A DNA stretch of 64,000 bases, from assembly GCA_022559845.1 (NCBI GenBank), contig CM040118.1, positions 160,476,331-160,540,330 of the forward strand. Reading direction: 5' to 3'. The position numbers were made by a program, and so were the translations under genes. This document shows, piece by piece, positions 11,242 to 23,210 of the stretch. The notes under the pieces are model-generated. The model was given only the letters and a program-made list of their open reading frames with translations, was not told the origin of the DNA and did no database searches. Positions within the stretch are counted from its first letter, which is position 1; each line of letters opens with the position of its first letter. Source of the DNA: Amorphophallus konjac. Lineage: Eukaryota > Streptophyta > Magnoliopsida > Alismatales > Araceae.

Positions 11242-13341
11242 TGATACGGGACGAGACCACGGACACGACTCAAATGAGGAATGCAGTCCTCGGACTCTAG
11301 GTGAGCTCATGATTGTCCCTTAACGAGGGAAGCGTCGGACGTGCATGGTTGAGAAACCGGCAAGAGCTAGGGTGGTCAATTCTCTTTTGTGCCCAGATCG
11401 GGTCACGGGACGGTCACGCTCTCTCTCTCGTAGCAGCAGTGAAATAAATATTACGAGCTAACGGCCCTACACATACTCTCTAGCAGCGGCATATAAAGCA
11501 TATAAGGAAATAAGCGAAATGCCGAGTGTAAGAGCGAATATGATACCTCCACGCTCTCGGTGTGGGGAAGACGGACCCGGCCGAACTCGTACTCCCGGGA
11601 CGATTAACACACAAATATTACAGCAAGAAATCACTGCCCACTCCACGCAGGGAGGTAAAGGGCTACATAAATGGGCCCGGGAGGACCGATTCCGGGTTGA
11701 CGGGCGGCTTCACGCGTAGCTTCGGTCGCACCCGTACTCGCGACCGTGGGTCTCACGTGCTGTCCGGAGGGGCCGTGTGGGACCTGGTGGCACCGCTGTA
11801 GTGGGGACACTTGGGGAAGCACTCCCCGGGATGGCGGCATGCTGGTTCACCGGCTGGAGGCCGGGCGGCTCCGATCGGCACCGGTCGGAATAACCGGCCA
11901 CGGATCTGCCGGTTCTATTTTCAGGCGCGCGCTCTGGCGAGAACGGACGCTGCGATCAGCCCCGATGTCGGATCGACACAAAACTAGCGCCGTTAGAAAG
12001 CTGCTTCGAAGGGCTTCAACCCTATGAGATTACATAAAAATAAATAGCTCTGTAATTCTTGTTGGCAAATTTTGATAGCTGCTGTTGTACAGTGCCTGAA
12101 TTCTCAGATCAACAGGGAACTTGTCTGAGAACTGGCGTTGACTGATAGGTAGACCTCCGATTCAAAAGTTGTGTTCTTCATTAAAATTGTAGGAAATTGA
12201 ACAAGGATGACGGAAATATTTTGTGTGACAGGTTTGGAGGTGGCTACAAATTGTTATGATTTGTATACTAGCAGTGAGTCGGATCTGGAAACTGGCTGAC
12301 AGCACTGTAGATGGCTCTGAAAATGAATTTTTAAAAATGGATGGATGGCTGATCAAAAATAAGGAAAATTCATGGAGTGAGGGGACGGTGGACAGAACGC
12401 CCAGTAAAATTGGGAGGGTTTGGAAAAATCAACAAGATGGTCGGAGGGGGGGATTACAGGGGTGCTATCACACAGATCTGAAACTGGACAGAATTGGGAA
12501 ACAGAGACACACGAAATTTGAAAAATAGTAAATGATGGAATTTGGATGGGAGTTTTTTTGTGGTGGTGGGGATTGAAGATAGAAACACACCATAAAAGTT
12601 TCAGATCAAGAAGAGCTCGGGGCAGACTGCAGAATTTCGTGGAAGGGGCTGCCGTTGGCTGAAGACAGAACTTCGACGGTGGCTCGATGGCGGTCCGATG
12701 GCGGCACGAACGGCGGTGGCGGCGACACAGATCACAACCAGAGATTGAGGGGAGGGGATAGAGATGAAACCACTCTAGAATTAGGGGTTGGAGGAGATGA
12801 AACCAGGGGGAGGGAGCTGGGGGTGCAAGAAGCCTTCTTGGCAATCAACAATTTTTCTAACTTTCATTAATTTCCACATGAAAATACAACCTTTTATATG
12901 CTAGGTATCAAATCTAATGTAGACCCTTGGATCTAGAGATGGTGAATGGAGGGCTGGGATGAAGTGTGAACAACACAAAAAAATACAATTAAATAAAAGG
13001 GAAGGGGGCGGCCTATTGACAAAGGGAGGGGGTTGGTGGCCAACCTTTGGAATGTTGACCCCTTTGTCTCCCATGTGTTCATATGACTAGTCCAACCTTC
13101 TAGATGTCCACCTAGGATGGTTGACCAGCCCCACAAGGTGACATGGACCAATGGGAAAGGGTTGAGGGCCCCCTAGCTTGACCAACTACACAATTGCACA
13201 AAAACCCACGCAATCCAAGGGAATGACGCATTGGCTTACAAAGCCGTACAATTGCGCATATACTTTCCCAAGGATATGAACACAAACTAAAAGGACATAA
13301 ATGCAAAAGAAAAGGTACATGCTCGGCGTCGATTCCCATCA
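11242..13341 (-). repeat. 5' LTR of element B (2,100 bp)
   Basis: Read on the minus strand it starts TGATGGGAATCGACG and ends GTATCA beside the primer-binding site. Its right part is duplicated at 6208-6639. It is a diverged relative of the A LTR. Its right edge joins directly to gag codons of element C at 13342. Confidence 0.92.
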
Positions 13342-15629
13342 CTCCCTCTTTCCAATTTCCTCCCCAGTCTCAAGCTCCACCAATTCCTCATACAACATTT
13401 CAGCCAGTTCCATTTACTGGCAGGCCACAACATCCCTCTCATCTGGGATTCCCTTCTCAGGCTTCCGCAAGGCCTCAGTGGCAAGCACAACCTACTCCTT
13501 TCGATGAGGTCACCCAATCCCTATTTCATAGGCTGAACAAGATGGAAGAACAATTCTGAGATTTCAAAAAGATCATGGATGTCAAGTCCGCGCCTGAGAT
13601 CTCTTTACCAAACCTTCCGGTATTCCATCTCCCCCCTTCCGAAATGCCAACGTACCGACGGTACACTAGCACAGGCAACCCCTTTATTCATCTAAAGGAC
13701 TTTATGTATGAGTCTTCGTTTTGGCAGAATGATCCGAGATCTCTGGCATACCTCTTCAGGAGATCATTAGATGGCCCCGCCTTAGAATGGTTATATTCCC
13801 TAGAGCCATGTGAGATCGAGAATTTTGATGTAGTACAACGAAAATTCCTACAAAAGTATCGGGGTAGGGTCGGTCCTTCCCTTTCTATTACCGACCTAGT
13901 GGCTGTTTGAATGAAGTCAGACGAAGATTTCGTCCAATTTGCCGATAGATGAAGATCCTTGGTAGAGAAAGTGAGAGACCCCATTTCGGAATCAGAACAA
14001 TTAAAGATGATCGTGTCGAATGCCACTCTGCAATTTAGACACGTCTTAGCCATGAACAAACTCACCACTATGGAGGGACTATATGAGAGGGCTCGATACG
14101 TCCAGACACAGTTAAAGGATTCCCCTCTTATGCACATGTTTGAACCACCAAAGCCAAGGGTGATCAGAAAGATAAACATTGGTTCTCAAGGTGGAGTCAC
14201 AGAAGGGGTAGTTACAAATGAGCAAGTGAGTGCAGTTGGTAGCCCTAGCCTGCTAGCCAACCCAAGACCTCTACAAATGCCACGACTTCCCCTCCAGCAA
14301 AATCAGCGAGGTCTACTACCCTACTATCCTCCACCCCGAAACAACCCCCAGCAAAACAACATGTCTCAGCAGCCATTCCCTCCCCAACAACGACACCAAC
14401 AACCACCACCTCCTTAATATAATCAGGTTCCACCCCCTGGCAACTATGGCCCTCTACAACAACAGAGAAGGCCAATTGGCCCTAAAAGAGCCCATTACCC
14501 ACCATTGCCGAAATCATTGCCGGACATTTTCAATGCTCTCATGGCCGCCAACGCACTCACTCTGCCAAGGGAGAAGCTCTTGTCGCCCCCGAATGTTGAC
14601 ACTTCGAGATATTCTATTTTCCACAGACAACCAGGTCATATAGTGGAAAATTGTTTTCAATTCAAGGACTATATTTATGATACGAATGATGAAGGTGGGA
14701 TTGACTGGGAGGAAATGAGGTGATACATAGCCATGTTAAAAGCCAGGAGACCTCCTCCGAGACCCCAATTCCCATAGCAACAACAGCAACAACAGCAACA
14801 ACAACCTCAGCCACAGCAGCAACCTCAGCAGGCTCAACAGCAGCAACTGAACATGGGCATCATCCAGAACCCACTTCCGGAGCACCAACGGCCTAACCAC
14901 CAAGTTAACACCATCTCTTCCTTCCTAGAAGTTGGAAGAGGCCAAGGTTGGCATATGGAAGACACCTCCATCCTTGCCGCCAATCATGTGTCTAGCCAAC
15001 CTCCATCCCTTATCCGTTTCGCATCTTTCTATCCTCGACCTGTAGCACAACCTGCCACAAGGCCTCACCCATTTCCACAGCCATCACGCCCTCTCATCCG
15101 CACGTCTGCTACTCACTCCCTACTAATCCGCCAGCAAACATCATCTACCATGCCCCCTTTACCCTCAAGGCCTCTCCTCATCTCTCATCCCCCCACTAAG
15201 CCATCCATTACACCTCCACCCGTGCCTGCAAAGCCGCTCATTATCCATCACCCATCCGAGACACCATCCACTTCACCATCTACATCCATTACACCTCCTC
15301 CCATGCCTACAAAGCCTATCATTATCCATCACCCATCCGAGGCACCATCCACCTCAACATCCACTTCCACCATCCCTTCGCCCTCGCATACAAAGCCTCT
15401 CATCATCCATCACCCATTGGAAAACCCATTTACCTCACCATCTCCACCACTACCCTCCAAACCTCTCATCATCCATAATCCATCTGAGGCCCCATCCACT
15501 TCCACTCCACTTCCACCTAACAAATCCCTTATCAAAACCCCTACAACTGTTATCACCCCTGCCCTACCAACTGTTCCACCACCCCTTAAACTCTTGTTAA
15601 AACCCACACCTAACTCCATAGAGGGGTAG
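13342..15629 (+). pseudogene. Element C Gag (N-terminus lost to element B insertion)
   Basis: One frame with stops at 13557-13559, 13908-13910, 13950-13952 and further on. Content in order: a Pro/Gln-rich start, the Gag core with PEISLPNLPVFHLPPSEMP and GNPFIHLKDFMY, FLQKYRGRVGPSL, and LYERARYVQTQ. A Cys-poor remnant of the zinc-binding segment (FHRQPGH-N3-NCFQFKDY near 14615-14675) follows, then Gln runs and a long Pro/Ser/Thr-rich tail built of degenerate repeats of KPLIIHHPSE (near 15230-15500). It is close to the better-preserved Gag of element D at 62194-63800. Gag would form the particle. Confidence 0.85.
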
Positions 15630-15639
15630 TTGAAATCCC

Positions 15640-17087
15640 AAGCCATGGTGCTCTGTAGTGGAAAGATTTTTCACCGGGTATTCCCCCAGAATTGCTAGGC
15701 CCCCGAGCAGTCTCAGCTAGAGAAAGACACCAAAGAACAGCCAGAGGAGTCCATCCCCAGGACGCAGTATGATCTTCTGAAACATCTGGACAAGACACCA
15801 GCTCGGATCTCCATTCTTGAGCTAATCAAGAGGTCGAAAACCCACTAGGATGCTTTGATGGAGTATCTTCAGAAGGTTATGATAAATGAGGACCTCCCAG
15901 TGGAGAAGATCTCGTCGGTACTGACGCCGACTGATACACAACTGGCTATTATATTTCACCACCATGAGCTCGCCCCCAAGGAGGCTCGAAAATATGCTTT
16001 GTGTATTGTAGTAAAGATCAATGGGGTGTCTATAGACCCATGTTTGGTGGACATTGGTGCGTCTATAAATGTGATCTCTATGAGCACCCTCCAATCATGT
16101 GGGGTTGACACAGAACAGATAAGGCCTTCATCAATCACAGTTACGACCTATGACAATAACAAAAGACCACCAAAGGGGATGGTTATCTTGAATGTAGAAT
16201 TGGGTCCTACATCAGTCTCTATGGAATTCCATATCCTTGATATGGATCCCACATTCAAGGCCATACTAGGCCGCCCTTACATTGAAGTTATGAACGTTGT
16301 GCCTTCCACCAATCACCAGTGCTTAAAGTTTCCATACAAGGCTTAGATTATCAAGGTAAATAGCATGCCCATCTTTTCTACAATGGATGCTATTAATACC
16401 TCTTTGTCCTCTGATTGACCGACTCATCGGCCAATTCTTTCACTACTAGATATGTGTGACCCCAGTCGCGCCTCACCAATACAAAAGAAGCGGCTTCCCA
16501 GGTCAATGCCACGTCTCCCTTCCCGTTCCAAGGGATGGGAGATCATGAAGAATTTGGGCTACCAGGAAGGCAAAGGTCTAGGGGCACAGTTACAAGGAAG
16601 ACTAAGGCTGGTGAAGAAGCCAATGGTAATCCTTCGAGTCGGCCTAGGCTTTGAAGGCCCGATTGAGGAAGATCGGAAACCTCTTGAATGGTCTTTGTAT
16701 TCACACTTCAAGAAGGGTCCTATTGTTCAGATGGGGGACAATCCACAAGAAACATGTGGGCATTCACAGGTTGTATATATGGCTGAGGGCTATTCGAGAG
16801 CTTTTAAAAGAGGAAAGATTGATGACCCGGAGTGTAAATGGTTTGATATACATGATATTTCCATCGCACTACATCGGATGTTCTCGCCTCCTCATTTAGA
16901 GGGGCCACCTCCGATCTCCGTGATGCCAGGGGAAACCATCACCGTTGCCAATACTCCAAACCATCCTCGCCAGGAGGACTTTGTCATCTACGGAGCATTG
17001 TCCGTCACCAACTATGCCATCAGCAGCTCATTAGCCGTCATTCTCCCTATTCACTCATCTCAGCCTTTGTTGCTATCTTCTTCCTAG
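15640..17087 (+). pseudogene. Element C aspartic protease and G-patch
   Basis: Continues the gag frame. A segment QYDLLKHLDKTPARISILEL precedes the retropepsin domain. The active site reads CLVDIGASINV (16050-16058), so the usual DTG is DIG, which should inactivate it. ILGRPYIE marks the end of the protease fold. Near 16520-16660 a G-patch follows (MKNLGYQEGKGLGAQLQGR and a GLGF motif), a short RNA-binding module otherwise seen in some retroviral proteases and in splicing factors. Stops occur after the protease (near 16346) and elsewhere. The end at 17087 leads into a non-coding spacer before RT. Confidence 0.78.
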
Positions 17088-17380
17088 GCCAGACGATTGT
17101 CTGATGATCTTCCCAAGTCCCCTTCTCTCCTTACACTTCTGCGCGGGTTTTTCAACCCGCATAAAATTTTCAATCATGATTTGCTCTACGAGCCATCCAA
17201 CCACCTTGCTATCATTCCTTACTCTTCTTCTACAACTATCTTTAATTGTTGTGTTATCAAAAATGAAAATGAAAAAAAAACGCCAACTTCCAAACTCCTC
17301 AATAGTGCATTTCCTTTGAGGAGACTTCCTATATCTTTCACGAGTGCACCCTGACTTACGGGCCACTCATTCAAGGTCCC
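17088..17380 (+). other. Spacer between protease and RT frames (possible decayed intron)
   Basis: The gag-protease frame and the RT frame differ by one phase, and this stretch, rich in stops and A/T, separates them. The same position in element D (60183-59894) has a GTAAGT donor and a CAG acceptor. Ogre elements are known to carry an intron here. In C the donor seems lost. Confidence 0.45.
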
Positions 17381-18919
17381 TTGAGTGACCTTCTTTACCC
17401 CTCCTTTGAGGGGTCTTTTCATGTACATTCTTCAGCTTCTTCTTCATCTATAGAACATGTCAGTCACATTAGGAATAATGAGTCAAGGGTAGTACCTAGG
17501 AGAAAGTTCAAGGGTAGGCAAATCCCTCGTAGATTCCTTCTAGATCTAGCCAATAGGTGTCAAGCATGCCTAGCTATTCCTCAGTTGCTAGAAAACCCCA
17601 TTCGACTGTCGGAGTTAGAATGTGAGGAGGAGTGTACAATTGATGAGGGGTATGGAGTTTACGAGCTCACAGATGAAGAGTACCCTATTTAAGAAGGGGA
17701 CGAAGAATATGAGGACATGGCTGGTGCATATGCTAGCGGAATGAATAGGTTTGATGAACCATCAGTCGCTATAGAAGAACCCACCAAAGAAATCAACCTG
17801 GAAACCGAGGAAGACCCTAGGATCATCCTCATAAGCGACAATTTGCCATCGCCTGAGGAGGAGGAGTTGATTGAGGTTCTCAAGGAGTGCAGGGACATGT
17901 TCGCATGGAGCTACGAAGATATGCCGGGATTGGATTCCACCCTGGTCGAACACTGCCTAACGTTAAAACCAGGGTCCGTCTCGGTAAAGTAAAGGTTAAG
18001 ACGTTTCCACCCCCAGATGACTTTGAAAATGAAGGAAGAGGTCGATAAGCTCCACAAAGTCAGGTTTATTAGAGTCATCCTATATCCTTAATGGGTGGCA
18101 AATATTGTCCCAGTCATGAAAAAGGATAGAAATGTGAGAATCTGTATCGATTTCAGGGACCTTAACCGCGTGTGTCCAAAAGATGATTTCCCCTTGCCTC
18201 ACATCGATGTGTTGGTTGATAACACAGTGGGCTATGAAACTCTCTCATTTATGGATGGATTTTTATGGTATAATCAGATCCGTTTGGCGGAAGAGGATCA
18301 GGAGAAAACATCATTCACCACACCTTGGGGAACTTACTGCTATTTGGTCATGCCATTTGGTTTGAAGAATGCTGGAGCTACTTATCAAAGGGCTATGATG
18401 GCAATATTTCATGACATGATGCATGTATATTTAGATGTGTATGTGGATGATTTACTGGTGAAATCTAGAACTAGAGTAGAACACTCGAGAGTTCTAGCTA
18501 AGGTGCTGCAAAGATCAAGGGAGTTCAATTTTAAAACGAATCCAAAAAAGTGCGTATTTGGTGTTTCGTCGGGCAAATTGCTTGGTTTCATTGTGAGTAA
18601 GAGGGGTATTGAAATAGATCCCAACAAAGCTAAAGCAATTAGGGATATGTCACCTCCAAGAAATCTGAGAGAAGTTCGAGGGTTAATCGAAAGGTTACAA
18701 TTCATTCGCCGGTTTATGTCCCAACACTCGCAAAGGTGCAAACCTTTCTACGAGTTGACTAAGTCAAGAGTAGAATTCCTTTGGGATTCTAAATGCCAAA
18801 AAACTTTTGAAGGATTGAAGGAATATCTGGCCAATCCACCCGTCCTAATTCCACCTACGCCAGGCAAACCTTTAATCCTTTATATCTCAGTTCTGGATGA
18901 CTCTGTGGAGCCGTCCTAG
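17381..18919 (+). pseudogene. Element C reverse transcriptase
   Basis: Ty3/gypsy RT. Visible blocks: PRRFLLDLANRCQACL upstream linker, EDMPGLD, the RT finger (VPVMKKDRNVRICIDFRDLN), MPFGLKNAGATYQRAM, the YVDD catalytic box at 18440-18451, and FGVSSGKLLGFIVS. Internal stops lie near 17690, 17990 and 18090. Near 18907 one base is missing relative to element D (VLDDSV then a frame change), which ends the frame. It is closely related to RT of element D (58085-59881). Confidence 0.88.
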
Positions 18920-19262
18920 CACAAGCCGATGAAGCGGGCAAGGAAAGGGCAACATATTACTTGTCCAAACTCCTCAATCCCTGTGAGCAGAAGTACACGA
19001 CTATGGAGAAAACCTGTGCCGCCCTTGTCTGGGTGGTGCAGAAATTGAAACACTACTTTCTAACTCATGAAGTCCATCTGATTGCCCGAATGAACCCTAT
19101 AAAGTTCCTTCTAAAAAAATATATCCTCATTGATAGGTTAGCACGTTGGTAAATTTTCCTTTCTCAGTTTGACATCACCTACATTCAGCAAAAGGTAATT
19201 AAGGGGTATGCCATAGCTGAGCATCTCGCTCACCATCCTCTCCCCAGATTTGATCCTGTCCA
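18904..19262 (+). pseudogene. Element C RNase H (gypsy-type)
   Basis: After the one-base deletion the frame resumes with ATYYLSKLLNPCEQKYTTMEKTCAALVWVVQKLKHYFL and LIARMNPIKFLL. This is the connection/RNase H region as found in Tat elements, where this first RNase H is often degenerate. The expected final Asp of the YSDH-type motif is replaced (ARMNPI). A TAA near 19150 and no clear catalytic set suggest that it is not active. Confidence 0.72.
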
Positions 19263-19811
19263 ATCAGTGTTTTCAGATGAGGAACTAATGTCCATTAACC
19301 AATCAGATGATCGCATGTGGATGTTATATTTTGATGGAGCACTGAATTCCCAAGGGAGAGGAGTCGACATTGTCCTCCTGTCGCCTGAAGGTGTTACCAT
19401 TCCACTGGCATATCAGCTCGCATTCCTAGTTACTAATAACATAGCTGAATATGAAGCTCTTCTAGCTGGCCTGGAAGCTGCCCATTCTTTGAGTATCACC
19501 GAACTGTGAATTGTAGGCGATAGTCAACTCATTCTCCGCCAGGTGCTCACCAAGTACCGCACCCGCAATCCCAAGCTCAAGCCTTACCAAGAACTCACTG
19601 CTGCATTTGCCAAATTATTCACCAAATTGATCTTTGTCCATGTCCCTCGCGACCAGAATATTCTGGCCGATGCCCTCACCTCATTGGCATCATCCTTAAA
19701 GTTCCCTCTGGGTAGATGGTTTGAGTTCATATCCATCTATAAGCATCATGCTCCTGCTATCCATGACGCTTCCTACGTAAGGATCAAGGAAAAAGTAGCA
19801 AGGAAGGTCCA
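19263..19811 (+). pseudogene. Element C second (archaeal-type) RNase H
   Basis: A cellular/archaeal-like RNase HI fold: LYFDGALNSQGRG (first Asp 19332-19334), NNIAEYEALLAGLEAA, GDSQL and VPRDQNILADALTSLAS. The three acidic positions (FDGA, AEYEAL, GDSQ) and the late LADAL Asp are present. One TGA near 19507 breaks the frame. Presence between RNase H and integrase identifies the Tat lineage. It may take over the RNA-removal function of the decayed first RNase H (known proposal for the lineage). Confidence 0.82.
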
Positions 19812-20801
19812 ATGCAATATGGAGAAATCTTTGAGAAGAGAGAAATCATGCTGGAAGAATCGGAAGAAGAACTGGCTGATGAGGAAAAGCCATGGTTTTA
19901 TGAGATTGCTAAATACTGCCAAGATCAGTCCTACCCTGAAAAGGCAACTTCAGAAGATAAGAGAGCCATAAGAAGAGTGGCCCAAAGATACATGTTAGTT
20001 GGAGGAGTGCTATACAAGAGAAGCCTCACTGGTGTTCTTTTAAGATGTCTTGATGACGATGAGGTTTGGACGTGTATTGAGGAAGCACACTCTGGTGTGT
20101 GCGGTGGCCATGTGAATAGCCAAATACTTGCCAAGAAGATCCTTCGGCAAGGATTTTACTGGCCCACCATGGAGGAAGATTGTGCTATCTATGTTCGTAG
20201 GTGTGTCAAGTGTTAACTTCATACCGATAAGATCCACTCCCTGTCTTCCTCTCTCCATCCAATATCTTCCCCATGGCCTTTCTCCATGTGAGGTTTCGAT
20301 ATCATTGGTCCCCTTGGTGATCCCAACTCCCTCACTAAGCAAAAAATATTTATCCTTATTGCAACGGAATACTTCACCAAATGGGCCGAAGCCGAAGCTT
20401 ACGCAAAGGTCAAAGCATCAACAGTCTGCAAGTTCATCATGAAGAACATCATCGCCAGGTTCGGCATCCCAAGAACTATCATCACCAACAATGGGCCACA
20501 ATTCATCTCTCAGGATCTTCAGGACCTCTGCAAAAGGTATAAAATTACATTGCATCATTCATCACCATATTATCCACAAGGCAATGGCCAAGCAGAGGCC
20601 ACTAATAAAACATTGATCAAAATCATAAAGAAAACATGTGGGTCTAATAAATTCTCAGATTGGCCAGAGAAGCTCATTGAGGCTCTATGGGCCTACCGCA
20701 CTTCAATCTGTACCCCGACTGGGCAAACTCCGTTCGCCCTTACCTACGGGATGGAGGTGGTAGTTTCGTATGAGATCTTGGTTCCTTCTCTTAGGGTATA
20801 G
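19812..20801 (+). pseudogene. Element C integrase
   Basis: Starts in another frame than the second RNase H, so a frameshift lies near 19750-19810. The HHCC zinc domain is visible (EEAHSGVCGGHVNSQ to RRCVKC), then a stop near 20215. The catalytic core has FDIIGP (first Asp) and YPQGNGQAEATNK (Glu). The second Asp is changed: ITNNGPQF instead of ITDNGPQF (codon 20487-20489), which should abolish strand transfer. The frame ends in TAG at 20799-20801, at the same position as the TAA in element D. Confidence 0.85.
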
Positions 20802-21152
20802 TTGGACAAGGAGCTTCCTCTCGACGAACGTCGTGACTCACTCCTTGTCTAATTGGAACTCTTAGACGAGAAACGGCTGGCCGCTGTCGAACATGCTCGT
20901 GTATACCAGAATAGACTCACACGTTTTTATCAAAAGAAAGTCATTGAAAGGAAATTTCAAGTCGGTGAAATGGTAGTTAAAAGACTATATGTAAAACCTA
21001 TTGGGCCACGTTCTAAACTCCAACCCAATTGGGAAGGACCATACGTGGTTCAGGCTGTATATCCTGGCAATGCCTACAAGTTAGTCAACGCCGAGGGGAT
21101 CGAGCTGTCTCACCCTTGGAATGGGCTTTATCTTAAGAAATACTACCCTTAG
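20802..21152 (+). pseudogene. Element C integrase C-terminal tail
   Basis: In frame with the integrase core after the TAG. It reads LDERRDSLL, a second stop, LELLDEKRLAAVEHARVYQNRL, a basic segment (YQKKVIERKFQVGEMV), PNWEGPYVV and the end KKYYP followed by TAG. The GPY/F-type motif (WEGPYVV) is the usual end of gypsy integrases. There is no chromodomain, which agrees with a non-chromoviral (Tat) lineage. Confidence 0.82.
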
Positions 21153-23210
21153 ATAGGTATAACAACCGGTATGGTACGAGGACCATCGGAGTTAGAAATT
21201 CACTATATGATCTTTATTACCTCAACATGAGGGCCCTCCCAAACAAAACAAAACAAAACAACAAGTAAAATAAAAAAATAAAAAAATAAAAATAAAATAA
21301 AATGAAAAAATTAATGCCTGGTGATCATCATGGAGTCAAGTCATTGCAGCCATCCTTCATGTTAAGATAGGCCCTATCAAGGTTTGGTAGGTCTCGGGTC
21401 TTGGTCTGCCAGAACCGTAGAGATCCCTGTTCGGTCATGTCAGCCTATGCTCATTAAAAGAGGGAACATGTACAAACGCGCGTGTTTTAACCAGAAATTT
21501 TGGTAGCATTGCCTGTAGTGGGGCCTCATCTCGAAGGTCTCCAGGAAAGCTTAATCTTTATTCTTTCCCTTCTCGACCAAATGAGACAGTCGACGCCCTT
21601 AAAACGCTGAGCCTACATGAGTAGAAGTACAACACCCTGAAGGTGAAAGTAGGATCCATCGCCTCAAACTGGAGTCAGAGCATGAGAGGAGAGCAGTGTC
21701 CCTGCAGACATACAAGAGGGATTCCAACATATCAAATGATTATATCTCCCTCGAAAAATAAATAAAAGCCTGGTCGTGACCGTGCCTGATTTCATATGAA
21801 ACCCCTCAAAACAAAATCCAAATTCCATAAATGGGGGAATGAAATGAAAATGCTTGAGGCTTGGTCCGAAATTGCCCGAAAGGGGAGAGTCGAGTAGGCC
21901 CCTGATGGCTCGCCGGATTAACGACTTTGCCGGTCCTCTCAGAAGGTTTATCTCCTGCACTCCTCCTTCTCCCCTCGAAGATGAAAGCACAATGGAGATT
22001 CTGAAAGATGCACCCTACCAAGGCATGCAACCTTTTTTTAGTCAAAAAAAAAGAAAAAAAGAAAAAGAGAGAGAGAGAGAGAATGGTTGTCCACTTTGAA
22101 AGGCAAAAGCCATTGTCGTGAAGGAGTTTTGGTGCTTCTGACTGGTCAAGACCTCTATTTACCACCTTGATGTTTTCTTACTATAACCTCAGGCTTAGGT
22201 CAATGCAAGCGCGTCACCTATTGGTGCGACGGCGTCTGATTCTGGGTCAACATCGCGTGATTGACCGTTAGGGTTCCAAGGTGTTCCATCATACATCATC
22301 TAGAGTTGTGAGGAAATAGACCCGGGTCGGGTAAATCATTTACCTTGAACACTTTTTTGGTGTATCCCTGTGGTCGGAAGCAACTGGGAGCCTAAGCATG
22401 ACATGACGGTATTGTCATCAGGATAAGTCTTAATCGGCGGGATTGTCATTCGAGGAGTCTAGAGGCCCAAATCAACTTAGATGTGCGCTCAGGATACCTG
22501 GGAGGTTAGTAAGAAACCCCCATCCCCATGGAAGTCAGGTGCCATATGGGTGGTCACCAGGCGTTAGTAACAAAAATACACTTAATCCCAGACTTCAAAA
22601 AATGTGTGATACCTCGGACACATGTCCCCACAATAAAAAAAATCCAAGTCATGTTTCCAAAAAGGGCAATGTCGAGTCTAGGGAGGGATACGTCAAGCAC
22701 GTTGACCTTGTGTTGAGCTACTTAAAGAACGATTTGTAAGCAACCTTGATCCGAGAACCATACCGGTTGTTATAATAGGTGTCCAAAAAAAAGAGAAAGA
22801 ATTAAAATAACAAAAAAAGAGAGAAAGAACAAAAATAAAAAAAAAGAACGAAAAAAATCAATAAAAAAATAAAAATAAAAAGAGATAAAAATCAAAACAT
22901 AAAAAAAGATAAAAAATTTTGCATCCGTGTGCTACATTTCATCTTTTAATTTTTGTTTGCATTTGTATGCCTGTGTGTCGCATTCACCATTTCACTTTAC
23001 CTTGCCTTTATTGATAAAGGCTTGGCCCCTTGACTCGTTATCAAAGATAGCTCAAAACAAACCTCTGCTTATTGAGCAAGGGGCCAAGTCAGAGCAGATA
23101 TTCTAACTTGTTTGTTTAAGTGATGTGTGCAGAGATTCGAGAGAGCAAGAAAGATGTAAAAACCAAGAACCAAATATTTTATTCCATTCCAAAATAAAAA
23201 AAAGTTTACA
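21153..23210. other. Non-coding block between pol and antisense gene P1, with inverted terminal repeats
   Basis: No supported gene. TATAACAACCGGTATGGT at 21158-21175 is repeated inverted at 22757-22774, and ATAGG stands directly outside both (21153-21157, 22775-22779). This looks like a terminal-inverted-repeat insertion of 1,617 bp with a 5-bp duplication. The stretch also has A-rich runs (21240-21310, 22780-22920) and a short GA repeat near 22070. A GGCCAAG-containing segment near 23020-23100 has a counterpart near 54870-54900 in element D, so part of this block belongs to the Tat element. Confidence 0.45.

Larger units (their letters stand above)
6208..13341 (-). mobile_element. Gag-only LTR retrotransposon B with nested solo LTR
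   Basis: Minus-strand element. It has a 5' LTR at 11242-13341, a primer-binding site, a leader block, one long Gag-like frame, a polypurine tract and the right part of the 3' LTR at 6208-6639; the rest of that LTR lies beyond element A. Without the solo LTR the interior is about 2.3 kb and holds no protease, RT, RNase H or integrase, so it must be non-autonomous. The two LTR parts (432 bp each) differ at about 11 sites counted by eye. The insertion into element C is between 13341 and 13342, inside gag. Confidence 0.88.
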
